Shown here piece by piece: positions 50,783-60,147 of a DNA stretch of 64,000 bases (position 1 is its first letter; each line of letters starts with the position of its first letter). The notes beneath the pieces are model-generated. The model was not told the DNA's origin. It made no database searches and was given only the letters and a program-made list of their open reading frames with translations. Both the position numbers and the translations under genes were made by a program. Source of the DNA: Candidatus Nitronauta litoralis. Its GTDB lineage: Bacteria > Nitrospinota > Nitrospinia > Nitrospinales > Nitrospinaceae. The stretch is taken from positions 2,480,001 to 2,544,000 of the forward strand of contig CP048685.1 of assembly GCA_015698285.1 (NCBI GenBank), written 5' to 3'.

Positions 50783-51306
50783 TTTTTTCATTTGAAATTC
50801 TTTTGCTTCTTTTGCTGCTTGTTACCGCCGCAGGAGCAATCATGGTCAAGGATTTGATGAGTTCCGTCCTGCTCCTGGGATCTTATAGCTTTTTCCTTGC
50901 GTTGGTATGGGCATGGTTCGGGGCTGTTGATGTCGCCTTTGTGGAAGCAGTTGTAGGGGCTGGGTTGGGAACAGTTCTCTTCCTGTTAACCTTATTCGGC
51001 ACCGCTCCCAAAGACACTCGGCTTAGACGTCCTCCTCCCACTTTGTCGACGTTAATTGTTTTCCCTTTATTGGGAGTTCTTTTGCTCTATGCCGCAAATG
51101 ACCTTCCTGGATTTGGGGACCCGAATTCTCCTGCGAGTGTCCATATCTCGCCGACTTATCTGGAGCGGAGCTATCAGGATACCCACACCCCGAATGTTGT
51201 GACTTCGGTGCTGATGGACTACCGATCGCTTGATACGATGGTCGAAACCGTGGTGATTTTTACTGCGGGTATTGCGTGTGCTTTATTGCTCAGGAGGCAT
51301 GTTTAA
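50779..51306 (+). CDS. MbhD/MbhE-like subunit (detached C-terminus of MrpA)
   Basis: 175 residues starting at TTG within the stop of mnhG (GGAG 6 nt before). The first half is a DUF4040/MbhD domain (MVKDLMSSVLLLGSYSFFLA, DVAFVEAVVGAGLGTVLFLL); the second half ends in VTSVLMDYRSLDTMVETVVI, the MbhE-like end of MrpA. In classical Mrp, MbhD and MbhE are fused to the C-terminus of MrpA; here they are separate, as in Mbh-type complexes. Part of the same operon, stop overlapping the next start (TAATG). Confidence 0.85.
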   Translation: MIFSFEILLLLLLLVTAAGAIMVKDLMSSVLLLGSYSFFLALVWAWFGAVDVAFVEAVVGAGLGTVLFLLTLFGTAPKDTRLRRPPPTLSTLIVFPLLGVLLLYAANDLPGFGDPNSPASVHISPTYLERSYQDTHTPNVVTSVLMDYRSLDTMVETVVIFTAGIACALLLRRHV

Positions 51307-51758
51307 TGATACGTCCACACGACAGCATTATCGTACAGACGTTAGGACGGTTCCTCGTTCCTGTCGTCCAGATATTTGGCTTGTATGTTCTGTTTTTTGG
51401 GCAATACGGACCAGGGGGAGGATTTGTGGGCGGGGTAATTCTGGGTACTGGGATGATCTTGTCGGTTTTGATATTTGGTCACGATGCTTCCCGGAGTCAA
51501 ATTGCAAAAAAGATTTTACATGGTGATGGGGTCGGGATGCTGATCTATGCGGGAGTAGGCGGCCTGTGTATGATTGGAGGTGGAGAGTTTCTGAATTATG
51601 CGAATCTGGAAATTCCAGGGCTTGAAGAGGCTTCCAGAAGGTCTTTGGGGATCGTGCTCACGCAAGTTGGTGTGGCCGTGGATGTAGCGGTAACAGCCGT
51701 TTCCATTGTGTTCAGCTTGTCTGCTGAAGAGATTATGGAGGATTCCATAAATGGCTGA
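51306..51758 (+). CDS. mnhB: Mrp-type antiporter subunit B (MnhB/MrpB)
   Basis: 150 residues from the ATG overlapping the previous stop, with AGGAGG upstream. Four helices with VQTLGRFLVPVVQIFGLYVL, GPGGGFVGGVILGTGMILSV (the MnhB core) and an acidic loop GGGEFLNYANLEIPGLEE. Inner membrane subunit; overlaps mnhC by 8 bp. Confidence 0.9.
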   Translation: MIRPHDSIIVQTLGRFLVPVVQIFGLYVLFFGQYGPGGGFVGGVILGTGMILSVLIFGHDASRSQIAKKILHGDGVGMLIYAGVGGLCMIGGGEFLNYANLEIPGLEEASRRSLGIVLTQVGVAVDVAVTAVSIVFSLSAEEIMEDSING

Positions 51759-52128
51759 TGCAATTCTCGCAGTTTTCCAGCGACCCAATTTTCTGGTTTT
51801 CGTCATCATATTTCTTTGGGGTTTTTATATCATGGTCACCCGATACAATCTCGTGAAGAAACTCATCGGGATGTATCTGGTGCAAACCAGCGTGATATTT
51901 TTTCTGGTATCTATTAGTGCGAAGAGGGGCGCTACGGTTCCTGTGCTCGTGTCAACCACTGAACCGGTGCAAGCCGCCAGTTACGCGAATCCGTTGCCTC
52001 ATGTATTAACGCTGACAGCCATTGTGGTCGGTGTAGCGACTACAGGAGTGGGGTTAGCCTTGTGCGCGGCGATCTATAGAAGATATGGAAGCCTTGACGA
52101 ACAAAAAATCCTCGAAAAACTAGAATGA
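51751..52128 (+). CDS. mnhC: Mrp-type antiporter subunit C (MnhC, NuoK-like)
   Basis: 125 residues, three helices: FLWGFYIMVTRYNLVKKLIG, NuoK/MnhC-like, then MYLVQTSVIFFLVSISAKRG and LPHVLTLTAIVVGVATTGVG, the family's conserved end. NuoK-type subunits carry proton-path residues in Complex I and Mrp. Overlaps the next gene by 4 bp. Confidence 0.9.
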   Translation: MADAILAVFQRPNFLVFVIIFLWGFYIMVTRYNLVKKLIGMYLVQTSVIFFLVSISAKRGATVPVLVSTTEPVQAASYANPLPHVLTLTAIVVGVATTGVGLALCAAIYRRYGSLDEQKILEKLE

Positions 52129-53594
52129 TTCACCAACTTCCCGTAGTCCTGTTCCTCCTCCCATTGTTTGCCGCTATCTCCATGCCGGTGGTTTGTCTGA
52201 AACACCGACATTGGAGTCAGCCAATTTCCATGGCAATTCTTTCTGCAATGGTGCTGGTCTCGATCTTAAATCTGTTATACGTCATTGAACATGGGGAGAT
52301 GAGGTATGTGTTTGGCGGGTGGGCTGCGCCCTTTGGCATTGAATGGGTGGCTGATGGATTAGCAAGTGTGATCATGGTGGTATTGAGTGCCCTGGGCTTG
52401 TTGGGGGTGGTGTTTACGGTATCAACAGTCCCGAAGGATCTGGGTGGACGAATCGTCCACTATTATACGTTGGTGCTGCTATTGATTTCAGCCATGACGG
52501 GTATTGTGTTTGCCGGGGACTTATTCAATCTGTTCGTGTTTTTAGAGGTTGCTGCTATTTCGAGTTACGCTCTTATTGGTTTAGCAGGAGGAAGAGCCCT
52601 GTTTGCAGCTTTTCGATATCTTGTTTTGGGGACTCTGGGTGCCTCCCTTTATCTTTTAGGGGTGAGTTATCTTTATGCGGTGAGTGGCACACTGAATATG
52701 TCGGATTTGGCTGTCATAATTCCCTCCTTACTCAGTTCTAAAGCTTTGGTGGGTGGACTGCTTTTTATGTTTATTGGTCTGGGAATCAAAATGGCCCTGG
52801 TTCCATTCCATTCATGGATGCCGGAAGCCTACTCCTATGCACCCGAGTCCGTTTCTCCAATTCTGGCTTCACTCGTCACTAAAGTAGCGCTTTTGGCGTG
52901 GATCAGGGTGATTTACTGGGTCTTTAACGCTTCAATTGTTATTTATAATATTCCGATTTTGTTATTGGTAGAAGTTCTTGGCGCATTGGCGGCGATCATA
53001 GGGGCGAGTCTGGCTCTGGCTCAGAAGGATATTAAAATGATGTTTGCCTATGGAGGGATTTCCCACATCGGCATTATTCTTATTGGAATCGGCCAGGGCA
53101 ACGCAACGGGTTTTGCGGGAGGTATTTTTTATTTACTGAATGATGCTGTTATGCAGGCTGCCTTGTTCTTTTTAGCAGGCGTGGCGTTTTGTCAATATGG
53201 GGTCAGAACTGTTGAAGACATTGGCCGTGTTGGGAAGCACGCTCCGTGGCTTACGGGATCGTTAATTGTTGTGGCTATGGGCATGATTGGCCTGCCTCCG
53301 ACAGGTGGGTTTTTTGGAAAGTGGTACATCATTCTTGGGGCGTTGGATGCGGGCAATTATGTTTCGGTAGCTGCGGTTTTACTCTCTACGCTCTTGACAC
53401 TTGCTTATTTCGTTAAACTGTTCGAGGGAATTTTCCGAAAAACCTCAACTCCATCAGACATTCCATCGAGTGAAATTCCCTTTTCCTTTAAACTGACCCT
53501 GGGTATCACATCTGCGGCAGTTGTGATTCTTGGATTATTGAGCGCTCCCATTGTTGAGCTCTTGCTGAGCCGGACTCTGCCACCAGGTCTCTAA
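52125..53594 (+). CDS. mnhD: Mrp-type antiporter subunit D (NuoN/M-like proton-translocating subunit)
   Basis: 489 residues, about 14 helices of the proton-conducting antiporter-like family. Key segments: LFNLFVFLEVAAISSYALIG with the conserved Glu, KMALVPFHSWMPEAYSYAPE with the channel Lys and His, ALAQKDIKMMFAYGGISHIG, and GLPPTGGFFGKWYI. It should form one ion channel of the complex. It is 8 bp from the next gene. Confidence 0.9.
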   Translation: MIHQLPVVLFLLPLFAAISMPVVCLKHRHWSQPISMAILSAMVLVSILNLLYVIEHGEMRYVFGGWAAPFGIEWVADGLASVIMVVLSALGLLGVVFTVSTVPKDLGGRIVHYYTLVLLLISAMTGIVFAGDLFNLFVFLEVAAISSYALIGLAGGRALFAAFRYLVLGTLGASLYLLGVSYLYAVSGTLNMSDLAVIIPSLLSSKALVGGLLFMFIGLGIKMALVPFHSWMPEAYSYAPESVSPILASLVTKVALLAWIRVIYWVFNASIVIYNIPILLLVEVLGALAAIIGASLALAQKDIKMMFAYGGISHIGIILIGIGQGNATGFAGGIFYLLNDAVMQAALFFLAGVAFCQYGVRTVEDIGRVGKHAPWLTGSLIVVAMGMIGLPPTGGFFGKWYIILGALDAGNYVSVAAVLLSTLLTLAYFVKLFEGIFRKTSTPSDIPSSEIPFSFKLTLGITSAAVVILGLLSAPIVELLLSRTLPPGL

Positions 53595-53602
53595 GGGAAA
53601 TC

Positions 53603-55702
53603 ATGGCCATTTTCATCCTCATTCCTTTGCTTCCGCTCCTCGCTTCCATACTTCTTTTTACTGGTGGGCGACGCTGGGGTGAGAACGGTCACCGGATCGG
53701 GATTCCTGCAATCGGCCTTTCCTTTGCGCTATCCGTGGCCGCTTTTGTTGAGGTGTTGGGAAATGGTCCATTTTCTGTTTCTCTTTATCGTCTCTTTCAA
53801 TCGGGCTCATTAACCATAGACATTTCGTTGTACGTCGACCAACTGACGGTTCTGCTTTTGCTCCTTGTCACAGGCGTCAGTGGAGTGGTGCATGTTTACT
53901 CTTCTCGTTACATGATAGGAGAGCCTCGCTACAATCGATTTTTCGCCGTCATAGCCCTGTTTACTTTTTCAATGATTTTGCTGGTCATGAGCGGTAACCT
54001 CCTGATGTTGTTGATCAGTTGGGAAGTCATGGGGATCTGTTCCTATTTGTTAATCTCTCATGCAGCCGAGCGGCCATCAGCAGGGAAGGCGGCCACCAAA
54101 GCTTTTCTGGTCAACGCTGTTGCAGATATCGGACTGAGCTTCGGCATCATACTTACCTTTTTTACCTTCGGCACACTCGATATCCAGACTATTCTGGCTC
54201 AGGCAGAGGGTATGCAGGACCATACCATCAATATCCTGGGATGGATGGGAATGGAGCTCTTTATCCATCCCGTCACCGTCATTCCCTTTTTCCTCTTTAT
54301 GGGGGCTATGGGAAAATCAGCACAAATGCCATTTCATGTATGGTTGCCCTTCGCGATGGAAGCCCCGACTCCGGTTTCGGCACTCATTCATGCAGCCACT
54401 ATGGTGAATGCAGGTCCCTTTTTGCTGGTGCGACTGAGTCCGTTGTTTGTCCTTTCTCCCTGCGCCATGACGTTTATTTTTATTGTCGGAGCTGCAACCG
54501 CAGTATTTGCCGGGATAGTTTCGCTGACTCAGTCGGACATCAAAAAGATTTTGGCCTATTCGACAATCAGTCAAATTGGATTCATGGTCATGGCATGTGG
54601 TTTAGGCGCGTTTGCAGTGGCAATTTTCCATCTTCTTGCACATGGATGTTACAAAGCCTTCTTTTTTCTATCCACCGGCAATTCGTTGAGGTCAGTGGAG
54701 CAGGATCTTGAACACGCTGACCATGAACATCACAATTCCGATGGCATGGGGGTTTTATATGGCGGGGCCTTGTTGCTGGCGCTGCTCCCTCCATTTGTGT
54801 TGTTCTCTGGGTCCTATGAAAATTTGTGGAAAGTCACAGGATTTGCTTCTGCTTCTCTCGGATTCAAAGTCATTGGCCTGATCACGGTATTTGTGGCGTC
54901 CCAGTATTTATTTAAGGGAGTGACATCGATTTTTGCTCACGGTCCAAAAACGTATTGGCCGGCTTCCGGTGAATATGGCCAGGAGGCCCAATTTGCCAGG
55001 CCGAAGCTTTTTAATAGCTCCATATTAACTGGTCTGGTTCTGGCATTGGTTCTGGTGGGTGGGTTAATGACTCTGTTTTGGAATTGGTTCGCAAACTTTC
55101 TTGCTCCGGTTTTTATTTTTCAAAAAGTCTTGTTGGGTGCCGGTGAAGTTGAACAGGGAGTTTCAGTATGGCTTGTGGTTTCCCTTGGTGTCGCTGCAGT
55201 TGGGTGGGCCTATGCTTACCTGAATCAGAACCGTTCTCAACATCAGCTTTCCAGATCCATTTGGAAAAGCAATCGTTTTTATGTTCTTTTTTGGAATAAG
55301 GGTTATTTTGATGAAATCTATGATGTATATCTGATAAAACCAACCATTCGATTTGCACACTGGATGTGGCAGAGGATTGACATAAAGGTAATAGATCGGT
55401 TCATTCATTCTATAGCTAACTATTCAGTGAATTTTGCCAGATGGCTGTGGCGAATAATGGATGTCAGCATTATTGACCGGTTCATTCATTTTATTGCGTC
55501 TTATTCTGTAAAGTTTGCCGGGCGGTTGTGGCGGATTGTGGATATTCGCTGGTTGGAGAAAAATGTGGGTGAAATGGCGGAGCAGGTAAATGATGCGGGA
55601 CAAATTCTGCAAGAGATGGAATCCCGCACCATTCAACATCAACTACTAGTAATGATTTTCTGGTTGGTGGCAATGACCGGCCTCCTGTATTTCCTGGTTT
55701 AG
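53603..55702 (+). CDS. NuoL/MrpA-N-terminal-like subunit with triplicated C-terminal repeat
   Basis: 699 residues. The first 500 are a NuoL-type antiporter-like channel: ISWEVMGICSYLLISHAAER, KSAQMPFHVWLPFAMEAPTP and ALTQSDIKKILAYSTISQIG-like core. The C-terminus (about 590-680) holds three related amphipathic blocks around HWMWQRIDIKVIDRFIHSIA, ARWLWRIMDVSIIDRFIHFI and AGRLWRIVDIRWLEKN, then a final helix. The repeat is not a standard NuoL or MrpA feature that I know. A candidate DabB-type partner for DabA. Confidence 0.85.
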   Translation: MAIFILIPLLPLLASILLFTGGRRWGENGHRIGIPAIGLSFALSVAAFVEVLGNGPFSVSLYRLFQSGSLTIDISLYVDQLTVLLLLLVTGVSGVVHVYSSRYMIGEPRYNRFFAVIALFTFSMILLVMSGNLLMLLISWEVMGICSYLLISHAAERPSAGKAATKAFLVNAVADIGLSFGIILTFFTFGTLDIQTILAQAEGMQDHTINILGWMGMELFIHPVTVIPFFLFMGAMGKSAQMPFHVWLPFAMEAPTPVSALIHAATMVNAGPFLLVRLSPLFVLSPCAMTFIFIVGAATAVFAGIVSLTQSDIKKILAYSTISQIGFMVMACGLGAFAVAIFHLLAHGCYKAFFFLSTGNSLRSVEQDLEHADHEHHNSDGMGVLYGGALLLALLPPFVLFSGSYENLWKVTGFASASLGFKVIGLITVFVASQYLFKGVTSIFAHGPKTYWPASGEYGQEAQFARPKLFNSSILTGLVLALVLVGGLMTLFWNWFANFLAPVFIFQKVLLGAGEVEQGVSVWLVVSLGVAAVGWAYAYLNQNRSQHQLSRSIWKSNRFYVLFWNKGYFDEIYDVYLIKPTIRFAHWMWQRIDIKVIDRFIHSIANYSVNFARWLWRIMDVSIIDRFIHFIASYSVKFAGRLWRIVDIRWLEKNVGEMAEQVNDAGQILQEMESRTIQHQLLVMIFWLVAMTGLLYFLV

Positions 55703-55826
55703 GAGGTTTGCGGTTTGTATTGCTATAATTACGAATGGGTCTGATTGTAAAACGCCAAATGTCATTTTTTCCTGCGCCGTTGAGTCGTCGGGAATTTGCT
55801 TCATTTTGAGGTAGGGGGTATTTTTA

Positions 55827-57335
55827 ATGGCTATGTTGATGGATCATCTGATTAGTTGGATGATTGCTGTTCCTTTTTTAGGAATCGTCATTCTGGCTTT
55901 TGTGCGTAAAGTTGAATCGATTCGAAGAATAGCTTTTATCATCACCTTGGTGGAGTTTTTTCTTTCGCTGATTCTCTGGGGAGGATTTGACCCCACCCAG
56001 CATGAAATGCAGTTCGTGGAACGCGTGATGTGGATGTCCACGTTCAATATTCAGTATGCAGTTGGTGTTGACGGCATCAGCATACTTCTGGTGCTTCTCA
56101 CCGCTTTTCTTTGCCCGCTTTGCATTCTTTGTTCCTGGACCGGAATCACAACACGGGTAAGAGCCTACCTGTCGTTAATCCTGCTGGTTGAAGGCGCGAT
56201 GATCGTGGTCTTCACTGCCCTCGACCTTTTCCTGTTTTTCATGCTTTGGGAAGTCACGATGATTCCCATGTATTTCATGATCATTCTATGGGGAGGTCCC
56301 AATCGTATTGCCGCCGGGCTTAAATTTGTGTTGTACAGCCTGACAGGAAGCCTGCTCCTGCTGGTGGGAATATTGGGTATTTATCTCAACGGTGGGCATA
56401 CCTACGACCTGTTGGTGTTGTCTGAACAAACTTATTCTTCCAGCACTCAATTCTGGTTATTCCTGGCATTCTTCCTGGCCTTTGCCATAAAAATGCCAAT
56501 GGTTCCTTTTCATACCTGGCTGCCGGACGCTCACTCTGAAGCCCCTACCGCTGGCAGTGTGATTCTGGCCGGGGTGTTATTGAAAATGGGAGGATACGGG
56601 TTCCTGCGGTTTTGTCTGCCGATGTTTCCGGAGGCTTCAGCGAATTTTGCTCCTTTTATTTTATGGTTGTCTGTCATTGCGATTATCTATGGCGGGTATC
56701 TCGCGCTGGCGCAATCGGATTTGAAAAAACTCGTAGCCTATTCCTCGGTCTCTCACATGGGGTTTGTTACCCTCGGGATTTTTGTATTCAATAGCCAGGG
56801 TATTCAGGGAGCAGTATTGCAAATGTTTAATCATGGGATCACAACTGCCGCCTTGTTTATTGCTGTGGGACAATTATACGACCGCACTCACAGTCGTGCG
56901 ATATCGGACTACGGTGGTTTGCATAAGCCCATGCCAAGGTTTGTGGCGTTTTTCTTTTTGTTTTCCGTCGCCGCCTTTGGGTTGCCGGGCACCTGTAATT
57001 TTATTGGTGAGTTTTTAGTTCTGGTAGGAACATCCTATGTCAGTTTTGCCATGGTGCTTATTTCCATGGGCGGTATTCTATTGGCGGCCTCTTATATGTT
57101 GTGGATGCTCCAGAGGCTGGTGTTGGGAGAGCCAAAAACCGAAGCCGCTAAAGTTCTCCCGGATTTGTCGAACCGGGAACTGGCTACCCTGATTCCATTA
57201 GCCATTATGATATTGGGAATTGGTTTGTACCCAGGTCCTTTAATGGAGGCGATGGACACGAGTGTGCTTCAACTCATTGAAGAAACTACTGGATCCCAGT
57301 TAGATGAGGTGACTCAGCTTCCGGTTGTGAAGTAA
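55827..57335 (+). CDS. NuoM-like proton-translocating subunit
   Basis: 502 residues, about 14 helices; GAGGTAGGGGG ribosome site before the ATG. NuoM-type signature: LFFMLWEVTMIPMYFMIILW with Glu, KMPMVPFHTWLPDAHSEAPT, GSVILAGVLLKMGGYGFLRF and SDLKKLVAYSSVSHMGFV. A NuoM after Mrp subunits and a NuoL-like protein makes an assembly with three channel-type subunits (D, L, M). It is separated from the NuoL-like gene by 124 bp, so it may have its own promoter. Confidence 0.9.
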   Translation: MAMLMDHLISWMIAVPFLGIVILAFVRKVESIRRIAFIITLVEFFLSLILWGGFDPTQHEMQFVERVMWMSTFNIQYAVGVDGISILLVLLTAFLCPLCILCSWTGITTRVRAYLSLILLVEGAMIVVFTALDLFLFFMLWEVTMIPMYFMIILWGGPNRIAAGLKFVLYSLTGSLLLLVGILGIYLNGGHTYDLLVLSEQTYSSSTQFWLFLAFFLAFAIKMPMVPFHTWLPDAHSEAPTAGSVILAGVLLKMGGYGFLRFCLPMFPEASANFAPFILWLSVIAIIYGGYLALAQSDLKKLVAYSSVSHMGFVTLGIFVFNSQGIQGAVLQMFNHGITTAALFIAVGQLYDRTHSRAISDYGGLHKPMPRFVAFFFLFSVAAFGLPGTCNFIGEFLVLVGTSYVSFAMVLISMGGILLAASYMLWMLQRLVLGEPKTEAAKVLPDLSNRELATLIPLAIMILGIGLYPGPLMEAMDTSVLQLIEETTGSQLDEVTQLPVVK

Positions 57336-57390
57336 AAACTTTTCTTTATGTTCGAGTAAGCCCTTCTCCAAGGATTTTATTGAGCATATT

Positions 57391-57729
57391 TTGGTATTTT
57401 ATGACAAAGATGGTTTTGCACTAACAAAGAGCCAATTTGCGTCCATTTGTAAAGCCATGCAGGTGGTCGATGAAAACACATTCCTTTTTTCAATCACGGA
57501 GGGTTCTGATCCATCATACAAAATGATCCTGGAAAATTGTGGTTTTCCCATTGGCGATGATTTGTATAAAGAATATTTAGGCCTTAAAAATTATGCTTTG
57601 GAAAATGCTTTGTTTTCTACCAATTTATTTCTTTTGATGGTTGTTTCAGTTACGGAGGACGTGGCGATTACAATAAAACGATCCCTTGCATTGTCTGTTT
57701 TAAATACCCAAAGTATTTTGAGATCCTGA
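57391..57729 (+). CDS. Small protein of unknown function
   Basis: 112 residues from a TTG. The frame is open a little further upstream, where AAGGA lies 5 nt before an ATT codon (57379), so the real start may be a rare ATT giving FIEHILVF-like residues. The body reads DKDGFALTKSQFASICKAMQ and SYKMILENCGFPIGDDLYKE, then a hydrophobic helix. No family recognised and no signal peptide. Only the coherent composition supports the call. Confidence 0.4.
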   Translation: MVFYDKDGFALTKSQFASICKAMQVVDENTFLFSITEGSDPSYKMILENCGFPIGDDLYKEYLGLKNYALENALFSTNLFLLMVVSVTEDVAITIKRSLALSVLNTQSILRS

Positions 57730-57759
57730 CGATATTTAGTTTAATTAAGGTTGGTTTTT

Positions 57760-58554
57760 ATGTGGCAATGGCTTCGCAATACTCAGCGAAAAAAAATACT
57801 GTCTGCTTCTTTTCCAGAAGAGTGGGAGAGGTGTATTCAAAGTAACATCCAAAACTACCATCACCTCAATGCTGAAGAAAAACAGCGCCTACGGAACCTT
57901 GTTCAGGTCTTTATTGCTGAAAAGGATTGGGTGGGATGCAATGGCCTGGAAATGACCGATGAGATTCGCGTGATTATCGCGGCCCATGCCTGCTTGTTGA
58001 TCCTGGCGTTGCCAAATGACTATTACCGAAAAGTGGAATCTATATATGTTTATCCAACAACCGTTCTTTCTCCCGAAAATTCCATAGGATTTTTCGAAGT
58101 TCGTACGACACCTGTATCCGGTCCGATGCCAATTCTGGGGGAAGCCCATCGACGCGGTCCGGTGATTCTCGTCTGGGATGCAGTGAAAAGGGAAACCCGC
58201 CATCCGGAACACGGCCATAATGTTGTTTATCACGAATTCGCTCATAAACTGGATATGCTCGATGACAGTGCTGACGGTACTCCACCCCTGGCAACTCCTG
58301 AGGAATATCAGCGATGGGTTGAAGTCTGTTCCAAAGAATATCTGAAGTTATGTGACCAGGTGGAACAGGGCAGGCCTACTTTCCTGGACAGTTATGCGGC
58401 AACCAATGAAGCGGAGTTTTTCGCGGTGGCGACCGAATATTTTTTCAGTAAGCCTGAAACCATGAAAGACCATCATCCAATACTTTATCAGGTGTTACAG
58501 GGTTTTTATCGGCAGGATCCAGCAAATAGAGCCGTTGCCCACCGACTTTTTTAG
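57760..58554 (+). CDS. mtfA: MtfA-like zinc metallopeptidase (M90 family)
   Basis: 264 residues from the ATG behind TTAAGG. The zinc-binding HEFAH motif is at 158-162 (VVYHEFAHKLDMLDD). Other family blocks: VFIAEKDWVGCNGLEMTDEIR near the start, GPVILVWDAVKRETRHPEHGHN before the motif, and SYAATNEAEFFAVATEYFFS with the third-ligand Glu. In E. coli MtfA titrates the Mlc repressor and has peptidase activity. No glucose PTS gene lies nearby. A terminator follows. Confidence 0.9.
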   Translation: MWQWLRNTQRKKILSASFPEEWERCIQSNIQNYHHLNAEEKQRLRNLVQVFIAEKDWVGCNGLEMTDEIRVIIAAHACLLILALPNDYYRKVESIYVYPTTVLSPENSIGFFEVRTTPVSGPMPILGEAHRRGPVILVWDAVKRETRHPEHGHNVVYHEFAHKLDMLDDSADGTPPLATPEEYQRWVEVCSKEYLKLCDQVEQGRPTFLDSYAATNEAEFFAVATEYFFSKPETMKDHHPILYQVLQGFYRQDPANRAVAHRLF

Positions 58555-58594
58555 AATAGAATGAGCATTCGCTATCCTGCCCTTGTTGTTAGCC

Positions 58595-58630
58595 AAAAAA
58601 GACTTGACGAAAATCCACCAGGTCTTTTTT
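58595..58630. terminator. Rho-independent terminator after mtfA
   Basis: A 12-bp stem with one G-T pair (AAAAAAGACTTG at 58595-58606 with CAGGTCTTTTTT at 58619-58630), loop of 12 nt; the A and T runs at its ends make it usable in both directions. It separates mtfA from the PHP-kinase cluster. Confidence 0.75.
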
Positions 58631-58747
58631 ACCATTTATTAATTTCACAATTGCAAACTATCTAACGTAAACCAAATTTCAATCTAACAGACCTGGTTTA
58701 TCTTTCCAGAGATTGATTGATATACAAAAGTTTATTCAATCCGTGAA

Positions 58748-60025
58748 ATGGGAAGAGTAAAAATTAAACAGTTGCCACCTCCCACCCGGCAAGTATTTAG
58801 AAGCCCTTCCCTGGAGCCAATGATGAAAATCGCAGAAGACAAATCCGAAATACAATACCTTCAAACAGAGGCATCAGCCGACCAAAATATTCGCGCCTTG
58901 GAGGTTCCCCAGATCCTTTCCGAAGAACTCACAGAATGGGATTATGAAACCTACCGTCGCATCACAACTGTTGAGCTGAATGAGATTCAGGAAGAGCGGA
59001 TACGGATACCAAAAAACACCTTTCCAAGGCAAGACACAGTTGTAGCCATGCACTGGCATCCGGAATTTATTCCCATGGAGATGATTCGGGAAAGAGTGTG
59101 TACGATGTTTCCAAATAAATCGCAGGAATTGATAATCCCCACCAACCATAACATTCTGAATAGTTACGATGGGAAATACACCGGTGTAGAGGTTGATTGT
59201 TTTGCGCGGCCATTCAATCGAAAAGTTCAAATACTGCTTCATTTCGAGAATTCCAGGCTTGAAAAAGCCGATGTTCTCAAATCGATGCTCAAGCACACTC
59301 TTAAATATCGCTCCAGCCAGTTGTTTGAATTGATTCATTCCATTGTGGATCCCAATCTTGATCACCGGCTGCAGGCAGCTGGAAAAATGTATGGGGCCGA
59401 TGATGACCTGTTGCGGTTTGTAAAAGTCTATACAAGGAAGCTGGAGCGGTTACTGGTTGAGCATGAATCGGAAACCCCTCAAGATCACATCAAGAATAAA
59501 TTACTGGCAAATTACTTTGACCAGTTACGGGAAATTTATGATGACCGCTTGATTAAGAGGGCGCAGTTCCTGATCCAGAAGGTAAAGAAAATTGTCAAAA
59601 AACATTTTAGTCCGGATTATTTTTACGCAATAGAAGAGTTTATTGAGGAGACCAGAATGTTAGGGGGAGGAATAGTGATTCCCCATCCGGAGCAATTCTG
59701 GCCTATTCTTCTTGCAGAATACGATGTTGATGGGATTGAAGCGTGGAATCCTCAATCTCAGGAATACACTGAATTTTTAATCAATGTAGTGAATTTGAAA
59801 AACAAAACGCAATTGTCGGGCCAGCGTCCTATTTTGATTTTTATGGGTGATGATTGTCATCTAAGCGAAAAAATCAAGGAGCCTCAAAACCAGAATAAGG
59901 AAAAGGTAAAACGGGAAGTAGGTTTCCAACCGGCTTGGGACGATCTTGCCATTCGCAAAAGTCTGATTGTTGCAAACATGGACCGGCAAAAACTGATAGA
60001 AGAATATCTGGCGCGGCTCGGATAA
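58748..60025 (+). CDS. PHP-domain protein, probable phosphoesterase, of the GAK-like cluster
   Basis: 425 residues. Metal-binding PHP motifs are spread along the sequence: HWHPE at 102-106, TNHN, GVEVDCF, HPEQFW with H313, WNPQS and GDDCH with H371. The middle (about 190-300) is a long helical insert. This layout fits the PHP hydrolases (polymerase/histidinol phosphatase type), which cut phosphate esters with two or three metals. There is no clear ribosome site at 58748; an ATG at 58820 behind GGAG is a plausible alternative start. First gene of the cluster with kinases and ATP-grasp. Confidence 0.65.
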   Translation: MGRVKIKQLPPPTRQVFRSPSLEPMMKIAEDKSEIQYLQTEASADQNIRALEVPQILSEELTEWDYETYRRITTVELNEIQEERIRIPKNTFPRQDTVVAMHWHPEFIPMEMIRERVCTMFPNKSQELIIPTNHNILNSYDGKYTGVEVDCFARPFNRKVQILLHFENSRLEKADVLKSMLKHTLKYRSSQLFELIHSIVDPNLDHRLQAAGKMYGADDDLLRFVKVYTRKLERLLVEHESETPQDHIKNKLLANYFDQLREIYDDRLIKRAQFLIQKVKKIVKKHFSPDYFYAIEEFIEETRMLGGGIVIPHPEQFWPILLAEYDVDGIEAWNPQSQEYTEFLINVVNLKNKTQLSGQRPILIFMGDDCHLSEKIKEPQNQNKEKVKREVGFQPAWDDLAIRKSLIVANMDRQKLIEEYLARLG

Positions 60026-60147
60026 GCCCGCTTGGGAAAAAGAAAAGTTCCGTAGATTCTTAATTTGTCAAATAGCTCCGGCTGGAGAAAGGGAGAAGTG
60101 TGTCTTTTCCCTTAAGGGTCGGGGTACGACTTCACAAAGAGGGTTTT

